Shown: positions 7,868-16,158 of the stretch, piece by piece
How the letters are laid out: each line of letters begins with the position of its first letter
Numbering within the stretch: position 1 is the first letter of the stretch
Assembly (NCBI GenBank): GCA_015501595.1
Contig: JADNRX010001013.1
Coordinates: 1 to 16,158 of the forward strand
Length of the DNA: 16,158 nucleotides
Direction of reading: 5' to 3'
Source of the DNA: Hymenopellis radicata
Taxonomy: Eukaryota > Basidiomycota > Agaricomycetes > Agaricales > Physalacriaceae
Position numbers and translations under genes: made by a program
Notes under the pieces: generated by a model
What the model was told of the DNA's origin: nothing
Databases searched by the model: none
The model's input: the letters and a program-made list of their open reading frames with translations, nothing else

Positions 7868-8461
7868 AAGCAGAGAAGAGAAAGTCCAAGTAAACCAGCC
7901 GCAGAGGACGAGTGGATGCGCGTCGCACGCGGTCTGGGGCAGACAGGGCCAGGACGTAGGTTGCTACAGCTCTTATAGGTGAGTGAAGATGGCAGGATGG
8001 ATTCAAAGAAACTGACTGTTAATCCAGATGAAGGCTGTGAACGTTGGAAGAAACGTGGGGTCAGAGCGGATGCACAATGAAATGTAGATATACTCAACAA
8101 CTGACGTGACAAACGCCTGCAGACGAGCTGGTTTGAATCGTTGCAACTTGTTTCAACCGACTTGGAAGCGACGGCGACACTGTTCGCTTTATATCAACAT
8201 TAGTCCGGTCTACAACTAACTAGTATCTGCTTGAAAGCAGCTATCCGTGCCGCCTTTTGTTTGTCCACGTTTGTGCCACCCCGGCATTCAACGGCAACGA
8301 GGCTTACCCTCGTCGTCGTCGAGCCCGTTCTCCACACAGCGCCCATCATCCTGTTCGCCCTCATAGTCCGCGCCGGGCGCACCGTCTGCTCGTTGTTGTG
8401 AGCAACGTCCAGCTCGTCGTCGTCTCTCTTTTCTCTCTTTTCCTTTCTTTCTCTTTTCCCC
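7868..8461. promoter_or_regulatory. Divergent promoter region between the Zn2Cys6 gene and the DYRK kinase gene
   Basis: This is 594 bp between two divergent start codons. A nearly pure pyrimidine tract (about 8421-8460) ends directly before the kinase ATG, typical of fungal transcription-start regions. A TATA-like TTTATATC (8188-8195) lies about 270 bp before the kinase start, far for a TATA box unless the 5' UTR is long. Open frames here overlap on both strands and show no conserved motif. A 5' UTR intron in either gene cannot be excluded. Confidence 0.5.
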
Positions 8462-11400
8462 ATGTCCGCTCCCCCTTCTCCAGGCCCTACCGCGGGCGGC
8501 TTCCGTCGACGAGAGCGACCTCCAGCTCTAGAGATTCATCACAACTCTACCGCTGCTGCTGCTGCCAAGGGTGCTCGCGATGAACGCGACGATGACTTGC
8601 TTGCAGACTCGGCTCGCACGCTCCAGGTTGGCATACCATTTCTTTCTCGTGTTCATACCGTATCATTTACTCATACTGTCTCTTAGCCCAGTCTCCTTGT
8701 ATCTCCAGCTCAAGAGGAGCCCCCGATGGACTCTGATTATCCCGCGTCTCGCTCCGCCTCCAGTGTCTCCTTGGACCCGTATTACTTTACGACCCAGTCC
8801 CCTTCCGACTCACCATATCCGCCTCCTCTTCCTTCGCTAAGAGCGACGCCAGAGAACAGAAGCTTTAACGAACCTGTTACACCCGCAAGAGACCCATCAA
8901 CCATTGACAGGCGTGGTCTGGTGGGTGTGGGAGAGCTCGCTACTCCTCGATGGACGCGCAGTGCCGGCAACAGCAGCGACGAGCGGATATCAATTCCAGA
9001 GCCTGTCTTGGAGACGGAACCGTATCAGGTCATTGACGCTGCGGAAGTCGAGGACGATGTTCCTGACAGCCCGTGGACTATAGAGGCTGTAGATGGTGAA
9101 TCATCCGAGAAAGAAGAGGTATGTTCAACATACTGCGTGCTGCACCGCGTTTAACATCCCTTCAGCCCGCAAGGTTTTCGCCAGCTCCGCGCCCTCTGCG
9201 TCAACGCCCTTCCATCGCTGAGGAGAGTGGCGGCGAGGAAATTTTATACCCTCGAAAACCCCCAGTCCCTACTGCTGAGCTACCTAGACGCTCTACCACC
9301 ATCGACGAGGAAAAGGCCACGGAAGTATCTGATTCGCTCCAATCTCTCCCTCCGAGTGCTTTCAATCAGCCCGTCCGCAGGGCTAAAAAGCGTACTTCGG
9401 ACGAGTTCGAGCACGATCAGTCTGGCTCTCTCGTCTCGAAAGGCATCGGCTCTAGTGGCCACTCGAGAGAGAAGAGCAAGGAAGAAAAGCCTTTTACTCG
9501 TCGACATCGGAGTCTCAATTCAGGAAATATGCCCATCACCAGGGATGGCAAGACGAGGCGGCGGGAAAGCGTTGGCGTCTCTACGAGCGCCAGCTCAAAG
9601 TCTGTGCAAAAACACACAAGGCAAGCATCTGCAGGCTCGTCGTCGTCAAGCCATACGGACAGTCACCCTCGACGCGTTCATACGACAGACTTTTCCCATC
9701 TTCCTCCATCTCCGTCGTCTTCGTCTATTCAACACTTCCTGCGACAGGCTGGCAATAACTCAAGCCCCAACGCCTCCCCGCTCCACTCTTCCAAAGATGC
9801 CCATTTATCACACTCTCCCAACGTGGCGCACTCTCTGTTGAGGGGAACTCAAGAGGGATGGTCCGGCCTTGATGATGAAGCGACGGCAGAAGCCCTTCGG
9901 AAGCTGGATGGGCTTTCGGGTCGTAACGCTCGAGCTCGAGCAAGCGTCACAAGTCTTGGTCGTCCTCTGAGCTTGAGCCGGCCAGGTACACCGCCGTCGA
10001 AATCTGGTGGCGAATGGGAAGGCGTAGGGGATAGGAAAGTAAATCGTTCGAGCAGTGCGGCGAAGGAAAGGGAAATAGCTCAGCGGCAACTCCTTGGCCT
10101 TGGGATTCATGGAGCAAACGAGTCGCTTCTTGATGTCGAACCCATCGGAACTGCTCTCAGCAGCGATGACCAACCGACGCAGTACTCCCACATTCCAGAA
10201 AAGGTGCCTAAAAAGAGTGGAACAGGAAGCGCAAGATCTAGCTTTACACCTAAACGTGGCTCTGCTTCTTCGACAACATATACCGGTACTCCAACTACGA
10301 GCTCCAGAGATTCTGCCTCCATGTCAGCTACCACGAGCATGACGTCCGTTTCAGTGGCCTCTATGCGCAAAGCTCGCCGGAACAGTGCAAGCAGTGACGT
10401 TTCTAGTGTTCACTCAGGTGACGCTACCTCTTTAAAGGATCGTGTGGCATCACTTGCTGCAAATGGGGAAGCCCAAGATGACGCCGATGTACCTCCGGTT
10501 CCTCCTCTACCGAAGGATTTGTCCACCTACAGGTCGCCCCCGTCGACTGCTGTCGGGCCTTCTTTCCCGTCTACCTCCCTGCCTGAGGATAGTCGCGATA
10601 GCCAAGACACCAACGCAAGTGATCGTTTAGAGATTCCCACTGTGAATGCGACGTCACCTTCCAACGGCGTTTCCCCTGCCCGCCGTCAGAGCCAGCACTA
10701 CACGTCAGGTTATGCCAGCATGACCTCTGCGTCTGACTCTGCGCCTCCTGTTCAAAAGACGCCATCTAAAAAATGGAGTTTTTCGAGCGCTTTGAACATC
10801 AAATTGACGAGTTCACCTTCATCGTCGTCATCCAAGTCGAGTGGTTTCCCTCTCAGCCCCCGCGCTGTCAGCTTCGGTCAGCAGATTCGCAGGTCCACTT
10901 CCAAGGACCAGGCTCTTTCGCATGCTGCCACTCAGTGGTCACCCACACAACCAGATGCGATGGCTTCAGCAGCGTCCCTCACCTCTCTGTCGTCGGTTGG
11001 CTCGGCGCGCACTCCAGCACCTTCCACGGCCAAGACGCCAGACCGGCGCATTCCCAGCCGATCAGACACCAACTCTAGCGCGAGTACTAACCATACTTTT
11101 GCATTAGGGCCACCTACGCAAACTCCTTTGAGCCCGACGTCTTCTGTTCGGCGCGGACAGTCCAAACGGCTTACTCCTTCCTCTATACCCTTCTTTCGCA
11201 GGTCCTCGTCACAGTCCATGCAGCTGCCTTTGCCAAGCGCCGCGACGCCATCCTCTCCACCGCTATCGACTGGGAACATGGGCCCACCATCGTCCAACTA
11301 CAAGAAGAGTACATCACCTGGCTTGGACTTCAATCCTCCTTCAACCTCTGCACATAAGAAATCTTCCATGTTGAGTTTAGGTCTCCCTTCGTTGTTGAAA

Positions 11401-14400
11401 GGTTCGAGTTCAAGGAGGAGCCTTCACAGTGATTCCAAAGAGTCTGCCAAGACTTCACCAAAGCCTAAGGAGTTGGAACGCGAGAAATCACGAGCGGAGA
11501 AGGAGAAGAAGAAGGATGACAAGGACAGAAGTGAGAGCAGAATATCAGTGCTTATGGGTCGGAAGCGAGGCAAGGTAAGTGCCGTTGACCGTTTGATGCG
11601 GCCCTTTTACTTATGTTAATATTAGACATTATCTTCAACGGATCCTCGCAAGCCCAAGTCACCCGTCAATCTCCCTCCTCTTCATGTCGCTGCGTTGGAG
11701 CCTGCGACAGCCCAGCGAGTTGCGCGACTGAAAGGTTCATCTGGCACTACGCCCACGTCGACTTCTTCACGAGGCTCATCATCTTCTTCACGGTTGACAT
11801 CTCAAACTGTCAGTTCGATGCAGAAGCAATCTGACACGTCTCTTCGTAGTCGCAATCAACTCCCGACTATTGCAGGTTCTCCGTCGGTCGGCACTGGCAA
11901 CACTTCCAAAGACATCAATGGCCCACCCAACAGCCTGATGAATTCTGGTTCAAGTCTGCCTAAGGAAACTCCGACGAAGATACCCCGCATATCGAGCCGT
12001 ACTTCTGCAGCTGGGTCGCCGACGTTGAAGGGCGCAACGCCGTTGACCAATCGTCGACAGAGCTCAAATGCCCACGCTTCGTCCTCGACAAATCCATCGC
12101 CTACCTTGAATGAGTTTGGTGTGTTGGACGAGACGACACCGAATGCGAAGACTGTCGTGGCAGGGGCAACACGTATCAGAGCCTCTCCCTCCACAATAAC
12201 GTCCTCTATATCTCGTGTGCCTCGTCAGGTATCCGGAAATGCATCGTCGACATCGACATCCGGTATCCTTCCTAGGAAGAGCAATCGCGAATCCATCTCT
12301 TTCAGTGGCCTGCGGAAGTCTTCCACTGCGTCTGTAGCATCGCTTTCAACAGCAAATGCTGGGACTGATACCACGACCACCTCCACCCACCACCGCTTCT
12401 CTGCTCTTTCTCCCTCAAAAGGACTCAAGCTCCTTAGTCCGAAAATATCGCTTCCTGCTGCTCGCTCCTCGAACAGCTCCAGTAGTCACAACATTCACCA
12501 AGCTATGGCGTCTGCATCTTCCAGCAGGCAGTCGTTGTCGACGCCATCACCAGTTCCAAGTTCAGCAGAAGACGAGGAGCTCGCCGGGGACGAGGAAATG
12601 ATGAATTATATCAGACGGCAGCATGCGAAGAAACTCTCCAACGGTGCTTCTCAAGAAGAGCTAGATGAGTTGCTACGATTTCCTGAACCCATTCCTCCGG
12701 CGAAGGCTATGACCCCAGATGGTAGCTTCATTCGTCCTCTTCTTCTTCTTGTGATCTAACTTTCTATGCAGAGGTTCTCAACGGTTCCCAGAACCAATAT
12801 CTCTCTGATTATGAACGTAAAGAGATCAAGGATTATCCTTCCGTCTACTTCATCGGCGCACGAAGCAAAAAGAAACTTGCCACACGCGATGTCACTACCA
12901 ACAACTTTGGCTATGACGATGACCGAGGCGACTACCAGATTGTCATGCGTGATCATCTGGCCTACCGCTACGAAGTTGTGGAGACTGTCGGCAAAGGCTC
13001 GTTCGGCCAAGTTCTCAACTGCCGTGATCACCAAACGGGAGACTCGGTCGCGATCAAGATTATCAGGAACAAGAAACGATTCCATCACCAGGCTTTGGTT
13101 GAGATCAAGATCTTGGACAATTTGCGTAAATGGGTGAGTGTCGCTCTACCTGCAGATCTCCTTTTATTAACATTTGTTGGCAGGACGAGGAAGAGAAACA
13201 CCACGTCATTAAGATGACAGAAAACTTCTATTTCCGCGGGCATTTATGCATTGCGATGGAGCTTCTCAGTATCAACCTCTATGAGTTGATTAAAGCTAAC
13301 GGCTTCGTTGGATTCACGACCGCTCTAATACGACGTTTTACAAGCCAAATGCTTTTGTCTTTGTCTCTTATGCGGCACCATCGCATCGTGCATTGTGACC
13401 TCAAGCCTGAGGTGAGTGGTTTCTGATTCCAGTGGATCTCAAAAGATTTACACGTTCTTCCAGAACGTGTTACTTCGACATCCTGCGAAGAGTGCCATCA
13501 AGGTGATCGACTTCGGCAGCAGCTGTTTAGAAAGCGAAAAGAGTATGTTCCAACCCTTCCGTACTCATGAGATGTGGTCTGACGCTTTTTTGATTAGTCT
13601 ACACATATATCCAAAGTCGTTTCTATCGTTCTCCGGAGGTCATTTTGGGAATGAACTACCACATGGCCATTGACATGTGGAGTTTGGGCTGTATTTTGGC
13701 CGAGCTGTACACTGGCTTCCCCATATTCCCTGGCGAGAACGAGCAGGAGCAGTTGTCATGTATCATGGAGGTCCTTGGCGTACCGGATAAGGAGTTCGTC
13801 AATAAGAGCTCACGCAAGAAGCTCTTCTTCGGTAAGACACCCCGTTTCATTTCATTTACAATGGGCTCATCATCTTTCAGAATCAAACGGTGCTCCCAGG
13901 ATCGTAACGAATTCTAAAGGACGAAAGAGGAGACCGGGCTCGAAGTCATTGGCACAGTCGCTTCGTTGCAACGACGAGGACTTCATTGACTTTATCGCCA
14001 AGTGTCTTGTCTGGGATCCCGAGCGACGCATGAAGCCTGCAGCTGCCCTCCGCCACCCTTTCGTCACCGGTCGCCGGCCTAAAGTGCTGACCGCCTCCTC
14101 CAAGGGTACTCTATCGACGACGAGTCTTAGCACGCGTCGAAAAGATACGCTGGAAACGCCCAAGAAGTCTTTGATTAGCGCACCGACTCCTCTAACTGCT
14201 AGAACGTCACGAACTACCGGAAATCCAACGACCCCCAGTAACTCTTCTCATGTTTCCACGGTTGGATCCACATCGAGATCTTTCAGAGCGTCTCAGCCTC
14301 AAAGTCTTTCATCCTATCATTCCAATCGGACTCTTAACGGGTATGCTGTACGTTCGTAACTTCTACTCGACGTTTGTTTCTGACTCGTTTTGCAGACCGC

Positions 14401-14413
14401 CACTGCCAAGTAA
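8462..14413 (+). CDS. pom1: Pom1-like DYRK (class II) protein kinase with very long Ser-rich N-terminus
   Basis: CMGC-group dual-specificity kinase. In fission yeast Pom1 controls cell polarity and division timing from the cell cortex. Ten exons: 8462-8626, 8687-9118, 9166-11574, 11626-12721, 12772-13133, 13184-13411, 13464-13542, 13598-13831, 13881-14347 and 14396-14413. All introns are GT-AG, 47-60 bp. Total 5490 nt, 1829 aa. Residues 1 to about 1360 are low-complexity Ser/Thr/Pro/Arg, with PPVPPLP and a Lys/Glu-rich stretch (about 965-1002). Then come the DYRK-homology box [12 protein letters not shown] (1411-1422) and the kinase (about 1434-1730). It has glycine loop GKGSFG, VAIK Lys1463, Glu1478, HCDLKPEN with Asp1560, DFG Asp1580, activation loop [13 protein letters not shown] with probable autophosphorylated Tyr1594, and CLVWDPERR. 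About 100 Ser/Thr-rich residues follow, ending TATAK through a 15-nt coding last exon. [15 protein letters not shown] and SSRKKLFF favour Pom1 over Yak1. The start follows a CT-rich tract, with no in-frame ATG immediately before it. Confidence 0.96.
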
Positions 14414-14648
14414 CTAATCGTCTCGCTCAATTTTTCTGATGTTTGTTCATGACCTGGAAGTTACTTATATATACTATCCGCTTACTTAGATCAAATTCGC
14501 ATATGTGCTAAGCTGGCTTCCATACCCTTCTGCTTTTTATATCTAGCCTTTGTTATCATGTCTGCATAATCGTCGCATTGTTCTTGCAATTCTATAATCT
14601 GGTTATCTGTTCGCTCTGATGTACAACTCTTCGTTGCGAGTTAGGGCC
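14414..14648. other. Convergent 3' intergenic region
   Basis: This is 235 bp between the stop codons of the rightward kinase gene and the leftward phosphomutase gene. It is T-rich on the plus strand (TTATATATAC, TTTTTATATC), as expected for overlapping 3' UTRs and polyadenylation signals. No gene seen. Confidence 0.5.
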
Positions 14649-16158
14649 CTAGGGACGAACAAGGTTATTCTTTCCGGCTTCCATCCACGTATCAGCCAAT
14701 TCATTCACAACCTCGGTCAGTGTCTCTGTCACTTCGGCTCTATTTTGACCGTTTCCTTCAAGGTAGAACTTGATCTGTCATCGAGTTCAGCGTCGTGAAA
14801 CCACAGAGTCCAAATGCAGCGTACCTTGGGTTCAGTTCCGCTCGTCCTATAATACGGTCAAATACGTTGATGGGCACAGACAATGAGAATTAGAAAGCAT
14901 ACCGAATGGTCAAGACTATCTTAACGCCTCGTTCTGGGCTTTCTGCCCGGAACTGTATCATATGACCAGAAGAGATAGGCAACGACGGCTTGAACGAAGG
15001 TGGATTCGAGCTATCGTATCCTGTTGTGAGATCAACGACCTTGGTTATTCTCAAGTAGGCGAGACTTGTCGGATAGTCGTGAGTTGCCAAGGCGTCACCC
15101 TAAAGCCGCGAGTCATTGAGTGAAGTAGCAGGTTAAAGACCTAACGCACACTGTAGTTTCGTAGTCTCGCGAATATCCGAGCGATAACGGGTGCTTCATT
15201 GCAGATGAAGTAACTGTTCCTGGTCTACGATCGTCCATCGATGAATGTGGCGCAAAGCGACCAAATTAACCTCCTACCACAATATCCGTTTATCTGGAAG
15301 ATGCCATGTCAATCAACTCAAGCAATATGACGAGAGTACTATGAGGTGTACCTTTTGTAAAGGTCATCAAGTGTGATTTGACAGTCTTCTTCTCGAGATG
15401 CAGTGACTCCACCAATTGTGCAAATACAACACTGGCGTGTACACCGTCCTTGTCCCGGATATCGGAGCCGAAATATAGCCGATAGCCTCTTCATAACCGA
15501 AGGAACCTCATAGCCTTCCCCACAAGGTTGAGCGCGGCATTTCCGATATACTTGAAGCCTGCTACTGACTCGTCAGCATCATGATGAGTTCAATCATCAC
15601 AAGTGTGCTACCTGTAAGACATTCAGTGAATTTGAAGCCCTCCGCATGGGCCATGGCTTCGACCATCTTTGAGCTGACGGTAGACGCAACCATGGCTAGC
15701 TTGTCTAGCGGTTTGCCTGACCGGCGGTATGTCTCGAAGACATGTGAGGCAAAGAGGACGCCGAGTTGGTCTCCCGTGAACGCAAGCCATGAACCGTCCG
15801 GCCTTCGCGATGATTAGAATGCAGTGGTCCTCCGTAGAGGAAAACATACTGTTTCTCAGCAGCAGCAAATCGGTCCGCGTCGGGGTCTTGGCAAGTACAT
15901 AAGTAACCTTATTGTCATCGGCAGTTTGCATGGCCATGTCTTGAGAGAACATTCGTTATGTCTTCTGACTCAGGACGGGGTATGCCGGACAAACTTACAA
16001 GAGCGCCTATGAAGAAGGGGGGGGTATAAGCCTCTCAAAATCGCAACTACAACAAACCTAACCTTTCTCCTCTGGATTGGGGAATGCACCGTTGGGAAGT
16101 CGCGGATCGGGCTTCATTTGTTTCTGGACGTGGATTGGCGGTTGCAGATTGTAGAGCT
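14649..16158 (-). CDS. PRM15: Phosphoglucomutase/phosphopentomutase (PGM2/Prm15-like), C-terminal part, frame broken
   Basis: Alpha-D-phosphohexomutase family; its PGM2/Prm15 branch interconverts ribose-1- and ribose-5-phosphate in the cytosol. The N-terminus, with the catalytic Ser loop, lies beyond the right edge. Exons read leftward: 16158-16063, 16006-15999, about 15939-15850, 15802-15612, 15558-15352, 15293-15271, 15219-15150, 15099-14903, 14846-14825 and 14774-14649. Recognised pieces in order: FPNPEEKGAL, the metal-binding DPDADR loop (readable only after a one-base shift), FTGDQLG, MVASTVSSKM, ECLTGFKYIGN, EEAIGY, SDIRDKDGVHA, NSYFICNEAP, THDYPTSLAYL, the phosphate-binding TSGTEPK, IKFYLEGNG and a C-terminus ending NNLVRP. 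The last four exons are clean. Between 15300 and 16110 there are at least six one-base frame breaks, most fitting a lost base in a G or T run. I call it a gene with sequence errors; a recent pseudogene is the alternative. Confidence 0.85.

Noticed and set aside
8257..8583. A 108-codon plus-strand open frame upstream of the kinase start
   Set aside because: It is Arg/Ser-rich, runs through the CT-rich promoter tract and overlaps the kinase first exon in another frame.
14890..15090. A 66-codon minus-strand open frame as an independent small gene
   Set aside because: It is the THDYPTSLAYL exon of the phosphomutase read past its donor site; splicing to the TSGTEPK exon is clear.

Overview
The window reads as nuclear DNA of a filamentous basidiomycete, most likely an agaricomycete. 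The genes are dense, protein-coding and split by many introns of about 46-62 bp with GTRNGT-like donors and YAG or AAG acceptors. The encoded proteins are typically fungal, including a Zn2Cys6 regulator, a Pom1-type DYRK kinase and a fungal-style phosphopentomutase. I saw no rRNA, tRNA, CRISPR array, intact transposon or bacterial-style operon. Exon boundaries were worked out by hand from splice signals, reading frame and remembered family motifs, with no database search.

Layout: (1) 1-110, minus strand: the first 36 residues of a probable secreted protein, running off the left edge. (2) 111-1212: about 1.1 kb with no gene I can support. (3) 1213-2404, minus: RPN8, the inactive MPN-domain subunit of the 26S proteasome lid, five exons, 329 aa. 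(4) 2405-2689: a 285-bp divergent promoter with one CCAAT box facing each gene. (5) 2690-4121, plus: a MINDY-family deubiquitinase, six exons, 396 aa, ending in a CaaX box. (6) 4122-7062: nearly 3 kb without a convincing gene, holding an old 116-bp tandem duplication and a small hairpin. (7) 7063-7867, minus: a Zn2Cys6 protein with an apparent 1-nt frameshift in exon 2. (8) 7868-8461: a divergent promoter with a strong CT-rich tract on the plus strand. (9) 8462-14413, plus: a giant Pom1-like DYRK kinase, ten exons, 1829 aa. (10) 14414-14648: convergent 3' ends. (11) 14649-16158, minus: the C-terminal part of a phosphoglucomutase/phosphopentomutase, running off the right edge and broken by a cluster of small indels.

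The genes do not form one pathway, but there is one functional pairing. A proteasome lid subunit and a deubiquitinase of a family known to trim K48-linked ubiquitin chains are head to head on one short promoter. The most unusual gene-structure signals are in the deubiquitinase: a 31-nt intron, a GC-AG-type intron and a 23-nt microexon carrying the catalytic cysteine. I found no undescribed defence or mobile system. The frame breaks near 7.24 kb and 15.3-16.1 kb look more like local sequence errors or recent gene decay than new biology.
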